Notes: generated by a model not told the origin, from the sequence alone. A DNA stretch of 51,863 nt from an uncultured Eubacteriales bacterium (GCA_900315465.1 OMZF01000081.1:1-51863), one strand, 5' to 3'; positions 1 to 8,048 are shown, numbered from the stretch's first letter. Numbers and translations: made by a program.

Positions 1-142
1 AAATCTTTCCGTCAACAAATCCGTTTGCAGTCTGATGCAGGAGAGAATTATTTCTTCCAATAACATATACAAAGATCAGGTCATATATCAGTTCAAGATA
101 TTCGACTTTTTTCTCCTCTTTTCTGACAAATAAATTATTCAT
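1..142 (-). CDS. LtrA-like integral membrane protein, N-terminal 47 residues only
   Basis: An ATG at 142 reads leftwards off the window edge. It has a good ribosome binding site (AGGGGTG on the minus strand, just upstream). The 47 visible residues include a charged N-terminus (RKEEKKVEYLEL) followed by IYDLIFVYVIGRNN. This matches the conserved start of the low temperature requirement A (LtrA, PF06772) membrane family, in which a Glu-Leu-x-x-Asp-Leu motif opens the first membrane helix. The function of the family is poorly known, and only the first helix is visible, so the assignment rests on one motif. The short region between this start and the repeat at 334 presumably holds its promoter. 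Confidence 0.6.
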   Translation of the reverse strand, partial: MNNLFVRKEEKKVEYLELIYDLIFVYVIGRNNSLLHQTANGFVDGKI

Positions 143-333
143 AAAACACCCCTTGTCTGCTGAAAAAATTTTACTGTTTTCAATTGAATGATTATTTTAG
201 TAAGGATAATAATATCAGAAATTATGTTTTTATTTAATAATACAATCGTATTTTATCACTTAATATTTCTGATGTCAAATAGCACAGCGGGCAATCAGGA
301 AAATCAACTTTCTAAATAAGAAATATACAAACA

Positions 334-415
334 TGTCATCCCGAGCGTTAAGCGAGGGAGCTTTTTCAGGAAAGTGGTTGTTCCTGAAAGATTCTTCGCT
401 TCGCTCAGAATGACA
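334..415 (+). repeat. Palindromic dispersed repeat, copy 1
   Basis: The 82-base element begins TGTCATCCCGAGCG and ends CGCTCAGAATGACA; these ends are inverted repeats with 2 mismatches in 14. An inner perfect 9-base inverted repeat, TTTCAGGAA (364-372) and TTCCTGAAA (381-389), forms the top of the hairpin. The last 12 bases of the right end recur just downstream (430-441), like a decayed tandem end. The segment 334-397, read on the minus strand, aligns without gaps to 44937-45000 at 56 of 64 positions, so this is a repeat family and not a local hairpin. It resembles REP or MITE-type extragenic palindromes; no transposase is present. Confidence 0.8.
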
Positions 416-420
416 GGTAC

Positions 421-441
421 GCTTCGCTCCTCAGAATGACA
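421..441 (+). repeat. Partial duplicate of the repeat's right end
   Basis: GCTTCGCTCCTCAGAATGACA repeats the terminal bases of the palindromic element that ends at 415, with one inserted base pair relative to that copy. It suggests slippage or a second, truncated insertion at the same place. Confidence 0.6.
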
Positions 442-511
442 AAATTGGTTGTGTTTTTTTGAAAATTGGTTTTCGTGGCGGGCAATGAACAGCGTAAAAA
501 TAAATACATTT

Positions 512-856
512 TTAACTGATGAGCTGAATTTCGATACCTACAACACCATATAATCTTTGTTTATCTTCAGAATAGTATTCAAACATATCCTGAGGCTTTG
601 CACTGTGTATATTCTGCTTTGTATAGCCGCATTTAAGCAGATCAAGCTTTTTATAAAGTTCAGTGAAATTTTCAAATACGTTAATTTTTATAACTTTTGC
701 AGTTACTACACTGCCGTCTGAAATATTTTTAAACCTTATTATATCATGGATTTTGATTTTTTGTCTTTTTTCATCATAAAGTCTTAATTCGATAGTTTTT
801 AATCCTGAAGCTATCATTGTAAATGGTTGTGAAGCAAGTTTCATTTCGTGTATCAT
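512..856 (-). CDS. ASCH-domain protein (RNA/nucleotide-binding fold)
   Basis: The 114-residue protein is close to a complete single ASCH domain (PF04266; PUA-like barrel, proposed to bind RNA). The family signature is visible at the N-terminus: MKLASQPFTMIASGLKTIEL, followed by a basic LYDEKRQKIKIHDIIRF strand and a C-terminal YGVVGIEI strand. The start at 856 is preceded by AAAGGAG with 9 bases of spacing; an in-frame internal Met (MKLASQ) is possible. It lies 106 bases downstream of an AAA+ ATPase gene on the same strand, with a terminator between them. Some ASCH proteins of this size hydrolyse modified cytidines, but no catalytic claim can be made here. Confidence 0.8.
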   Translation of the reverse strand: MIHEMKLASQPFTMIASGLKTIELRLYDEKRQKIKIHDIIRFKNISDGSVVTAKVIKINVFENFTELYKKLDLLKCGYTKQNIHSAKPQDMFEYYSEDKQRLYGVVGIEIQLIS

Positions 857-889
857 AATATTTTACTCCTTTGGTTATTTCAGGTCAGA

Positions 890-938
890 AAAAACCGCCC
901 CGTATGCTGTATGTTTATTATACAGTATAAGGAGCGGC
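890..938 (-). terminator. Rho-independent terminator of the AAA+ ATPase gene
   Basis: On the minus strand, CCGCTCCTTATACTGTAT pairs with ATACAGCATACGGGGCGG (895-912 with 920-937, a few mismatches), followed by TTTTTT. It closes the ATPase transcript before the ASCH gene. Leaky read-through could still serve the ASCH gene, which has no obvious promoter of its own. Confidence 0.7.
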
Positions 939-962
939 ATTGCAATTATGGTTTATGTAATA

Positions 963-2141
963 TCAGAAAAAGTTCTTGGTAAAGAGGATATAATCAAGAC
1001 CGTCTTTTTTAAGGATACTTTCGATCATATCAACAGAATCCTCGGACAAATCATCTGTCAGGAAAATATCAGAGATCTTATCGGCAGGAAGAGTGAAGGA
1101 TGATCTGAGTTCATCAAAAACAAGGTCATCCAAAAGGAACTGTACTTCTATATGCTTATTTTTTGATTTGCGTTTACGGTAATTAAGGGTTATAGTACCA
1201 TATTCACCTTCAAAGAAATTGATAGTATTGCTTTGAGGCTTGGAGGTATATCCGTTTTTGAAATGCATTGATACATTGAATGTCGGGCATGAATTAAGAT
1301 CCCTTGAAATATTAAGGTCAGCCACAGCCTCCTCAGTTGTAAGACCTGTATTTATCTCAAAAACGATTGCACGAAGGGCATCGTAGCTGATCTTTGTAAT
1401 AAATGAATAATTTACGATAGTGTGTATCTCATTATGATATTCCTCTTTGAGATGATCTTTAAGATACTCAATGATTTCCTTTGGAGTAGGATAGGTAAAG
1501 CGGAAATGATAGTGTATTCTGCCGGGGCGGTCAATAAGGAAATTATTTATGGTATGTATTTCGTTGCAGGTAAGTACAAAAAGTTTTTTTCCTGATGAAA
1601 TTCCGTCGAAAAGTTCAAGCAGTTCATTCTGATGTGATAATGAAGGAAGGATGTTGTTTATTATACTTTGATTGAATCCTAAGCCCATTCCAAAACCGTC
1701 ATTTAATCCTCTTGTACTGTTGTCTGTGCCGAAACGCTTTTCGAATTCATCAAAAATAACCACAACTTCCTGATTTATTTTTTCTATGAATATATTTATC
1801 CCTTCATAGTATCTGTCAACAATGACAACAGGGAGTCCCTGTTTCAGAGCTTCAACGGCAAGCATTCTCACAAAGAGAGTTTTTCCGATACCTTTTTCTC
1901 CGCTGAGAAGCACTCCGAGATTTCTGTTAAAAAGTTTGAACGAATTGAACACCTTGTTAATTTTTTCCTGATGCAGACCATACACCTTTTTTTCTTTAAC
2001 AATTATTTCTCCGTAACCTTCGAGAAAAAAACCCATTTCAGGATTATATCTCACCGCATAAGGCTGAACCGGAAGACTGTCAAAAGTAGCAATAGAGCCC
2101 TCAACAATACTGTAAGTGTTGTCTGTACAAATAATTTTCAT
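963..2141 (-). CDS. AAA+ ATPase of unknown role
   Basis: The 392-residue protein has a ~60-residue N-terminal region, then a complete AAA+ module. The Walker A motif is GEKGIGKT (81-88), Walker B is VVVIFDEFE (126-134), a sensor-1-like LTCNE lies near 190-194, and DRPGRIHYHF (204-213) matches the second region of homology with its arginine finger. The lid follows, and then about 100 residues with no recognised domain. The layout recalls classical AAA proteins of the p97/FtsH type that dock to a partner, although no protease or transmembrane segment is present. A strong AAAGGAG site precedes the start. No partner gene is adjacent except the downstream ASCH gene. Confidence 0.75.
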   Translation of the reverse strand: MKIICTDNTYSIVEGSIATFDSLPVQPYAVRYNPEMGFFLEGYGEIIVKEKKVYGLHQEKINKVFNSFKLFNRNLGVLLSGEKGIGKTLFVRMLAVEALKQGLPVVIVDRYYEGINIFIEKINQEVVVIFDEFEKRFGTDNSTRGLNDGFGMGLGFNQSIINNILPSLSHQNELLELFDGISSGKKLFVLTCNEIHTINNFLIDRPGRIHYHFRFTYPTPKEIIEYLKDHLKEEYHNEIHTIVNYSFITKISYDALRAIVFEINTGLTTEEAVADLNISRDLNSCPTFNVSMHFKNGYTSKPQSNTINFFEGEYGTITLNYRKRKSKNKHIEVQFLLDDLVFDELRSSFTLPADKISDIFLTDDLSEDSVDMIESILKKDGLDYILFTKNFF

Positions 2142-2244
2142 AGCATTTTTCTCCTTTATCCGTTTTTTTGAAAATAGTCCATAACAATGTATTTATGACA
2201 TTTGTTTCACCTCAGCTTTCTGTATCATTTTCTGTTGTGTTTGC

Positions 2245-2253
2245 ATTATAACA
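2245..2253 (-). promoter_or_regulatory. Candidate extended -10 promoter of the AAA+ ATPase gene
   Basis: On the minus strand the sequence TGTTATAAT gives a perfect TATAAT with an upstream TG (extended -10). The -35 region is poor. It lies about 105 bases upstream of the ATPase start. Confidence 0.45.
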
Positions 2254-2303
2254 GAAGATGTTGCACAAAAATGTTTAAATGCGAAAGATTTTTCAAAATA
2301 ATA

Positions 2304-2357
2304 AAAATCCCCAAAACTCTGATAATTACAAGTGATTACAAGAGCTTTGGGGATTTT
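2304..2357 (-). terminator. Terminator of the flavin reductase-SDR operon
   Basis: A 16-base-pair stem with one mismatch is formed by 2304-2320 (AAAATCCCCAAAACTCT) and 2341-2357, with a 20-base loop. On the minus strand it is followed by a T-rich tail. It lies 12 bases beyond the stop codon of the last gene of the operon. Confidence 0.8.
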
Positions 2358-2369
2358 CCATTTAATTGT

Positions 2370-2585
2370 TTACAAACGTACAAGACCTGTTGCCTGTTCC
2401 CGGTTACATCTGGTATCTAAAGTTTCATCATCTTCGTGTTCAGCAATTACGTCAAAAAATGCGAGAAATTTTTCATTATTTTCATCTACAACAGGAGCTT
2501 CATACATAAGCATTGCGAGATCGTAAAACGGTTTTCTTATAAATTTGTATTTTTTATTTTTATAGGTAGTTTCTTTTACTTTCAT
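2370..2585 (-). CDS. Small acidic protein, unknown function
   Basis: A 71-residue ORF with a basic N-terminus (MKVKETTYKNKKYKFIRKPF) and an acidic C-terminal half (DENNEKF, EHEDDETLD). It has an AAAGGTGAT ribosome binding site 4 bases before the ATG. It starts 19 bases after the stop of the SDR gene and is followed directly by a strong terminator, so it is the third gene of that operon. No domain is recognised. The good translation signal and operon position make it more likely real than chance. Confidence 0.6.
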   Translation of the reverse strand: MKVKETTYKNKKYKFIRKPFYDLAMLMYEAPVVDENNEKFLAFFDVIAEHEDDETLDTRCNREQATGLVRL

Positions 2586-2604
2586 TTATTATCACCTTTT
2601 AGAT

Positions 2605-3339
2605 TTATATAACAAAACCTCCGTTCACTCCTATCACCTGACCTGTTATAAATGATGCATCATCGCAGGCGAGAAATAAAACAGTTCTTGCAATATCAAA
2701 AGGAGTGCCGATAGTACCTGTTGGGGTTTCGTTTTTTATAGCATTCATATCTTCATCGGAATAGCAGGAGTTCATATCCGTAGCGATAACACCGGGAGCT
2801 ATGCAGTTTACAGTAATACCGCTTAAAGCTTCTTCCATTGCAAGAGCTTTGGTGAGACCTATTATACCTGCTTTTGTGGCGGAATAATGTACTTCACACG
2901 AGCCTCCGATCTGTCCCCACATTGACGAGATATTTATTATCCTGCCGAAATGCTGTCTTATCATATAAGGAAGTGCAGCACGGCAGCAATAAAAAGCACC
3001 GCTGAGATTTGTTGAAATCATTTTGTTCCAGTCATCATCGGTTATATCTGTAAAAAGTTTTGTCTGAGCTATACCGGCATTATTTACAAGTATATCAATA
3101 CCTCCGAAGTTGTAAGTTATTTCGGAAAACATTTCTTTAACTTCGTCTGAAGAAGATATGTCAGCCTTTATCATCTGTACATCGGTTATTTTTTTCAGTT
3201 CATCAAAAAGGTCGGAGGCGGCATTTTGGGAGCGGTTATAGTTTATAACGACACGATAGCCATTTTTTGCAAGCAGTCTTGCACACTCTGCCCCGATACC
3301 TTTTGAAGCACCTGTTACAAGTGCTATACGCATAATCAT
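2605..3339 (-). CDS. Short-chain dehydrogenase/reductase, FabG-like
   Basis: A 244-residue classical SDR. The NAD(P)-binding motif TGASKGIG is at 9-16, NNAG at 86-89, and the catalytic residues are Ser138/139, Tyr152 and Lys156 (YSATK). The C-terminal GQVIGVNGGFVI is the usual FabG-type end. It would reduce a 3-oxoacyl group or a related ketone with NADPH. It is not within a fatty-acid cluster, so an accessory oxidoreductase role is as likely as acyl-ACP reduction. The start overlaps the stop of the flavin reductase gene by 4 bases (ATGA), showing translational coupling; a second ATG two codons later is possible. Confidence 0.85.
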   Translation of the reverse strand: MIMRIALVTGASKGIGAECARLLAKNGYRVVINYNRSQNAASDLFDELKKITDVQMIKADISSSDEVKEMFSEITYNFGGIDILVNNAGIAQTKLFTDITDDDWNKMISTNLSGAFYCCRAALPYMIRQHFGRIINISSMWGQIGGSCEVHYSATKAGIIGLTKALAMEEALSGITVNCIAPGVIATDMNSCYSDEDMNAIKNETPTGTIGTPFDIARTVLFLACDDASFITGQVIGVNGGFVI

Positions 3340-3842
3340 CCCTTCTTTAATACTTTAACAATCTCACCGACGATAAATTCATGCCAGTCGTTGTCAGTAT
3401 AATTTTTATCAACAAGAGTTTTGTCTATAAAGCTTTCAGCATTCATTTTCTGTTTATAAAGCTTTTTGCATATCATGACCATTTCAGCCTGCTCAAAATA
3501 AGGAGCTTCAAGGTCGTAGACAGCAGTAAGACCTGTTTCTTTCAGCTTATCAGTATTTCTGCCCGAATTTCTGCCGCAGAATACCAGTTCATCCATATGC
3601 TCTCCGCCGAAGAATGAAAGGGAAAAATAATCCTTGCTGTCGATAAATTCAAGAGTATATCTTGAATCTCTTATGAATGTAAAGCATACATTTTTGTTCC
3701 ATAAAACACCAAGTCCGCCCCAACTTGCAGTCATGGTATTCATTTTTTCTTCATCACCGGCGGAAATAAGCATCCATTGTCTGCCTATAGTTTTGAAAAC
3801 GTTTTTGTTAATCTCTTCAGGTGTTGTGGTAATAAAACCCAT
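3336..3842 (-). CDS. Flavin reductase family protein (FMN-binding split barrel)
   Basis: 168 residues matching the flavin reductase-like FMN-binding family. Conserved features include an early segment MLISAGDEEKMNTMTASWGG (the FMN-phosphate-binding strand-turn), FTFIRDSRYTLEFI, and YFSLSFFG. Such proteins reduce or bind flavin and are often of unknown physiological substrate. It is the first gene of the three-gene minus-strand operon, with a GGAGG site upstream and a promoter at 3904-3932. Coupling to an SDR suggests a shared redox task, but this is inference. Confidence 0.85.
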   Translation of the reverse strand: MGFITTTPEEINKNVFKTIGRQWMLISAGDEEKMNTMTASWGGLGVLWNKNVCFTFIRDSRYTLEFIDSKDYFSLSFFGGEHMDELVFCGRNSGRNTDKLKETGLTAVYDLEAPYFEQAEMVMICKKLYKQKMNAESFIDKTLVDKNYTDNDWHEFIVGEIVKVLKKG

Positions 3843-3903
3843 AATGAATTGCCTCCGTTAATATTATTTATCCTGTTAAGGTCTGTAACAAGAATATGCA
3901 CAT

Positions 3904-3932
3904 ATTATAACATATATTTATGTGATAGTAAA
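3904..3932 (-). promoter_or_regulatory. Promoter of the flavin reductase-SDR operon
   Basis: On the minus strand TTTACT (3927-3932) and TATAAT (3904-3909) are separated by 17 bases, matching the sigma-A consensus. They lie about 60 bases upstream of the flavin reductase start. Confidence 0.6.
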
Positions 3933-4125
3933 ATATAAATAATATACACTATATACATTAAAATATGTATATTTGAATTGTTTATGCAGATATAAAAATG
4001 CGGATTTTATTCCGTTTAGGATTCAAAAGGTGACAATAATGCTAAAATAGCCCTGTTTTTACCGCCTGAATCATCAAAAATATTTTTAAATATTAAAAAC
4101 TATTGTAATATCATACAAAAATGCA

Positions 4126-4144
4126 GAATATTCGATCAATATTC
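4126..4144. promoter_or_regulatory. Candidate ArgR operator (ARG box) of argG
   Basis: A perfect inverted repeat, GAATATT-CGATC-AATATTC, lies directly upstream of the argG -35 element (4154). Its size and AT-rich half-sites resemble ARG boxes bound by hexameric ArgR. The window also encodes an ArgR (21179-21637). The assignment is by resemblance and position only. Confidence 0.5.
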
Positions 4145-4153
4145 ATTTAGGAC

Positions 4154-4181
4154 TTGAAAAATGTATAAAAAGTTGTATAAT
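4154..4181 (+). promoter_or_regulatory. argG promoter
   Basis: TTGAAA (4154-4159) and a perfect TATAAT (4176-4181) with a 16-base spacer, 36 bases upstream of the argG start. Confidence 0.7.
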
Positions 4182-4216
4182 GATAGAGTAATTTATTTTT
4201 AACGGAGGTAATTGTC

Positions 4217-5437
4217 ATGGGTGACATTAAAAAGGTTGTACTTGCTTATTCCGGAGGACTTGATACTTCTATCATCATTCCCTGGCTCAAAGAAAATTAT
4301 GATAACTGTGAAGTTATTGCAGTATCAGGTAATGTAGGACAGGGTACAGAGCTTGACGGTCTTGAGGAAAAAGCTAAAAAGACAGGTGCATCAAAGCTTT
4401 ATATCGAAGATCTTAATAAGGAATTCATTGAGGATTATGTATTCCCGACAATAAAGGCTGATGCAGTATACGAAAGCAAATATCTTCTCGGCACATCATT
4501 TGCACGTCCTATCATTGCAAAGAGAATAGTTGAGATAGCTCTTAAAGAGGGTGCAGATGCTATCCGCCACGGCTGCACAGGCAAGGGTAATGATCAGGTT
4601 CGTTTTGAGCTTGCTATAAAGGCATTTGCTCCCGATATGAAGATCATCGCTCCATGGAGAGAGTGGGATCTTAAATCTCGTGATGAGGAAATAGATTATG
4701 CTGAGGCACATAACATTCCTCTCAAAATAACAAGAGAAACAAATTATTCAAAGGATAAGAACATCTGGCATATTTCACATGAAGGACTTGATCTTGAAGA
4801 TCCTGCAAATGAACCGATGTATAATAAGGAAGGCTTCCTTGAGCTTGGCGTTTCGCCCGAACAGGCTCCCGATAAGCCCACTTATGTAACAATTTCCTTT
4901 GACAAAGGTGTTCCGGTGGCTATTGACGGTGAAAAGCTCAGCAGTGTTGAGATCGTTAAGAAGCTCAATCAGCTCGGCGGAGAAAATGGTATAGGTATTG
5001 TTGATCTGGTAGAAAACAGACTCGTTGGCATGAAGTCAAGAGGTGTTTATGAAACTCCCGGCGGAACAATACTTTATCATGCACACAATAAGCTTGAGGA
5101 AATCACACTTGACAGAGACACATATCATTTCAAACAGCAGGTTGGTCTGCGTTTTGCAGAGCTTGTATACTTCGGTCAGTGGTATACACCCCTCAGAAAA
5201 GCACTTTCCGCCTTTGTAGACTCCACACAGGAGACTGTTACAGGCGATGTAAAGCTTAAACTGTATAAGGGCAACATCATTGATGCAGGTGTTACATCAC
5301 CTTATTCACTGTATGACTCGGATATAGCTACCTTCGACGAGGATGAAGTTTATGACCAGAAGGATAGTGCAGGCTTCATCAATCTCTTTGGTCTGCCGAT
5401 AAAGGTACAGGCTAAAAAGGGACTTGTAAAAGAATAA
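4217..5437 (+). CDS. argG: Argininosuccinate synthase
   Basis: The 406-residue protein has the usual family length. It joins citrulline and aspartate using ATP, releasing AMP and pyrophosphate, the penultimate step of arginine synthesis. The ATP pyrophosphatase signature AYSGGLDTS is at residues 10-18, and the family segments [15 protein letters not shown] and [15 protein letters not shown] are visible. An ACGGAGGT site precedes the ATG. It is the first gene of the arginine regulon; argH follows after a structured 155-base gap, so the two are probably co-transcribed. A candidate ArgR operator lies at its promoter. Confidence 0.97.
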   Translation: MGDIKKVVLAYSGGLDTSIIIPWLKENYDNCEVIAVSGNVGQGTELDGLEEKAKKTGASKLYIEDLNKEFIEDYVFPTIKADAVYESKYLLGTSFARPIIAKRIVEIALKEGADAIRHGCTGKGNDQVRFELAIKAFAPDMKIIAPWREWDLKSRDEEIDYAEAHNIPLKITRETNYSKDKNIWHISHEGLDLEDPANEPMYNKEGFLELGVSPEQAPDKPTYVTISFDKGVPVAIDGEKLSSVEIVKKLNQLGGENGIGIVDLVENRLVGMKSRGVYETPGGTILYHAHNKLEEITLDRDTYHFKQQVGLRFAELVYFGQWYTPLRKALSAFVDSTQETVTGDVKLKLYKGNIIDAGVTSPYSLYDSDIATFDEDEVYDQKDSAGFINLFGLPIKVQAKKGLVKE

Positions 5438-5464
5438 GCCATCCTGAAACAATAAGATATTTAA

Positions 5465-5567
5465 GGGCGAACAGTGAGAAAATCATTGTCCGCCCGAATA
5501 TCATTTTATAAAAGTATTGGACTGTTTCCGTATGAACGAAGTTTTTTTGTTTATACGCAAGCAGTCC
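5465..5567 (+). promoter_or_regulatory. Two hairpins between argG and argH
   Basis: The 155-base gap holds two predicted hairpins. The first (5465-5495) pairs GGGCGAACAGTGA with TCATTGTCCGCCC (one mismatch, one wobble). The second (5519-5567) closes with GGACTG/CAGTCC and contains an inner 9-base-pair helix, CGTATGAAC with GTTTATACG. Neither is followed by a convincing T-run, so they are not clear terminators. They may set the relative expression or stability of the argG and argH mRNAs. Confidence 0.5.
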
Positions 5568-5592
5568 GTAAAATAAAAAAGAGGTGTTTAAA

Positions 5593-6969
5593 TTGAAACT
5601 TTGGGCAGGGCGTTTTTCAAAAGAAATAGATAAAAAGACTAATGATTTCAATTCGTCAATATCCTTTGACAGCCGTATGTACCGTGAGGATATAGAGGGA
5701 AGTATGGCTCACGCAGAAATGCTTGGTGAATGCGGTATAATTGACAAAAGTGAATCTGAAGCTATAATAAAGGGTCTTGAGGGAATACTCGCCGATATTG
5801 ACAGCGGTAAACTTGAGATAGACCCGAATGCAGAGGATATACATACATTTATCGAGGGTGAACTCACCGAAAGACTGGGTCAGACAGGCAAAAGACTTCA
5901 TACCGCACGAAGCAGAAATGATCAGGTAGCTGTTGATATAAGACTTTATCTTAAAAAAGAGGTAAAGAATGTACAGGCTATGACAAAAGAGCTTGTAAAA
6001 GTTATATGCGATAAAGCGGAACAGTATGCTGATGCGGTAATGCCGGGATATACACACCTTCAAAGAGCCCAGCCTATCACATTCGGACATCATCTTTTGG
6101 CTTATGCCGAAATGCTTATGCGTGATATAGACAGACTTGAATGTGCATATAGGCATATGGATGAAATGCCTCTCGGCAGCGGTGCTTTAGCCACAACCAC
6201 ATATCCCATAGACAGAACCATTACTGCAAGACTTTTAAATTTTTCAGGTATTTGCCAGAACAGCCTTGATGGTGTATCGGACAGGGATTTCTGTATGGAG
6301 CTTGCGTCTGCACTTTCAATAACAATGGTACATCTTTCAAGATTTTCGGAAGAAATAATCATGTGGTGCAGCTGGGAATTCAAATTCGTTGAGCTTGATG
6401 ATGCATTTTCAACAGGCTCAAGCATCATGCCGCAGAAGAAAAATCCTGATATAGCAGAACTTGTAAGAGGAAAATCAGGCAGAGTTTTCGGTGACCTTAT
6501 GACGCTGCTCACAGTAATGAAAGGTATTGCACTTGCATACAACAAGGATATGCAGGAGGATAAGGAGGCAATATTTGATGCTGTGGATACCGTAAAGATG
6601 TGTCTGACGGCATTTACTCCCATGATAGATACTATGAAGGTACTGCCCGAAAATATGCGAAGAGCCGCTGCAAACGGATTTATAAATGCTACAGACTGTG
6701 CGGATTATCTTGTAAAGAAAGGACTTCCTTTCCGTGATGCATATAAGGCTACAGGCACACTTGTTGCAATTTGTATAGAAAAGAAAACAACTCTTGAGGA
6801 GCTGCCTATCGAAGAATATAAGAAAATATGTGATATATTCGACGAAGGAGTATATGATGCTATTTCACTTGAGAATTGTGTAAACGGAAGAAAAGTTTTA
6901 GGCGGGCCTGCAAGCGAAAATGTAAAAGCACAGGCTAAGAGAGTAAAAAATGCTCTTGAAAAAGCTTAA
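5593..6969 (+). CDS. argH: Argininosuccinate lyase
   Basis: It cleaves argininosuccinate to arginine and fumarate, the last step of arginine synthesis. With the start used here it has 458 residues, as usual. The fumarase/ASL-superfamily signature GSSIMPQKKNPD lies at 275-286, HTARSRNDQ at 103-111 and GYTHLQRAQP at 152-161. The open frame extends to a GTG at 5584, but that GTG is part of the GAGGTG ribosome binding site (5581-5586). The TTG at 5593, six bases downstream, gives MKLWAGRF, the normal family start. argC follows after 21 bases. Confidence 0.96.
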   Translation: MKLWAGRFSKEIDKKTNDFNSSISFDSRMYREDIEGSMAHAEMLGECGIIDKSESEAIIKGLEGILADIDSGKLEIDPNAEDIHTFIEGELTERLGQTGKRLHTARSRNDQVAVDIRLYLKKEVKNVQAMTKELVKVICDKAEQYADAVMPGYTHLQRAQPITFGHHLLAYAEMLMRDIDRLECAYRHMDEMPLGSGALATTTYPIDRTITARLLNFSGICQNSLDGVSDRDFCMELASALSITMVHLSRFSEEIIMWCSWEFKFVELDDAFSTGSSIMPQKKNPDIAELVRGKSGRVFGDLMTLLTVMKGIALAYNKDMQEDKEAIFDAVDTVKMCLTAFTPMIDTMKVLPENMRRAAANGFINATDCADYLVKKGLPFRDAYKATGTLVAICIEKKTTLEELPIEEYKKICDIFDEGVYDAISLENCVNGRKVLGGPASENVKAQAKRVKNALEKA

Positions 6970-6990
6970 TCAAAAAGGAGTAAAAAGGAA

Positions 6991-8028
6991 ATGAAAATAA
7001 AAGCAGGTATTATCGGAGCAACAGGCTATGCAGGAGCGGAACTGGTAAGAATACTTCTTACACATCCGGAAGCTGAAATATCAGCAATAAGTTCAGTAAG
7101 CTTTGAGGGAAAGAAACTGAGCGAAGTATATCCTTCATATAAAAGCCTTTGCGATATGGAATGTAAAAATCAGGATGAAGTAGTTGAAAAGAGTGATGTG
7201 ATTTTTGCTGCACTTCCTCACGGACTTTCACAGGAGCTTGCTGCTCAGTGTGATAAGGCAGGCAAGGCATTTATCGACCTCGGAGCTGATTTTCGTCTTG
7301 AAAGCGAAGAAGAATATAAAGAATGGTATGGCTGTGATTTTCTTGATCACGACCTTCATAAGAGATCGGTATATGGTCTGCCTGAGCTTTTCAGAGAAAA
7401 TATAAAGGGAAAGAGAATTATTGCAAATCCCGGCTGCTATACAACGGGAGCTCCGCTTGCACTTGCACCGGCTGTAAAGGCAGGACTTGTAAGCACAGAG
7501 GGAATAATCGTTGATTCAAAATCAGGTGTAACGGGTGCAGGCAGAAAACCAAGTCAGGGTAATCATTATCCCGAACTTAACGAAGGATTCCATGCTTATA
7601 AGGTAGCAAATCACCGCCATACTCCCGAAATTGAACAGACATTGGGGAAGCTTTCGGGCAAAAAGGTAACGATAACATTTGTTCCGCATCTTCTTCCCGT
7701 AAACAGAGGGATAATCTCCACATGTTATGCGAGAATAAACGACGGTGTGACGTTTGAACAGATAAGAGCAGAATATGAAAATTTCTATAAAGACGAATTT
7801 TTCGTAAGACTTCTCAAAGACGGAGAAAACGCTGATATACATAATATAAAATATTCCAATTTCTGTGATATATCACTGCACCATGACAAGAGAACGAATA
7901 CTCTTGTAGCAATATCGGCTATTGATAATATGGTAAAGGGTGCAGCAGGTCAGGCTGTACAGAATATGAATATTATATTTGGTCTGCCTGAAACAACAGG
8001 TCTTGTTATAGTGCCGCCTGCATTTTAA
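6991..8028 (+). CDS. argC: N-acetyl-gamma-glutamyl-phosphate reductase
   Basis: It reduces N-acetylglutamyl phosphate with NADPH to the semialdehyde. The protein has 345 residues. The N-terminal Rossmann motif GATGYAGAELVR is at 9-20 and the catalytic cysteine is Cys149 in ANPGCYTTG. The segment VNRGIISTCYARI and a C-terminal GAAGQAVQNMNI (dimer/NADP region) are typical. It starts after AAGGAG, 21 bases from argH, and is followed 20 bases later by argJ, so it is a member of the argHCJBDF operon. Confidence 0.97.
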   Translation: MKIKAGIIGATGYAGAELVRILLTHPEAEISAISSVSFEGKKLSEVYPSYKSLCDMECKNQDEVVEKSDVIFAALPHGLSQELAAQCDKAGKAFIDLGADFRLESEEEYKEWYGCDFLDHDLHKRSVYGLPELFRENIKGKRIIANPGCYTTGAPLALAPAVKAGLVSTEGIIVDSKSGVTGAGRKPSQGNHYPELNEGFHAYKVANHRHTPEIEQTLGKLSGKKVTITFVPHLLPVNRGIISTCYARINDGVTFEQIRAEYENFYKDEFFVRLLKDGENADIHNIKYSNFCDISLHHDKRTNTLVAISAIDNMVKGAAGQAVQNMNIIFGLPETTGLVIVPPAF

Positions 8029-8048
8029 TTGAATCGGAGGAAAAAAGA

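Larger units (their letters stand above)
143..511. other. 369-base intergenic region
   Basis: No coding frame with a ribosome binding site is seen here. The left part is very AT-rich and lies upstream of the LtrA-like gene on the minus strand. The right part contains the palindromic repeat at 334-415 and a partial repeat of its right end at 421-441. Confidence 0.6.
3843..4216. other. Divergent intergenic region between the flavin reductase operon and argG
   Basis: This AT-rich region carries two back-to-back promoters: TTTACT-17-TATAAT to the left and TTGAAA-16-TATAAT to the right. A candidate ArgR operator sits beside the argG promoter. No coding frame is supported. Confidence 0.7.

Noticed and set aside
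1971-2171. Plus-strand open frame opposite the start of the AAA+ ATPase gene
   Set aside because: It has no ribosome binding site or recognisable motif and overlaps a well-supported gene.
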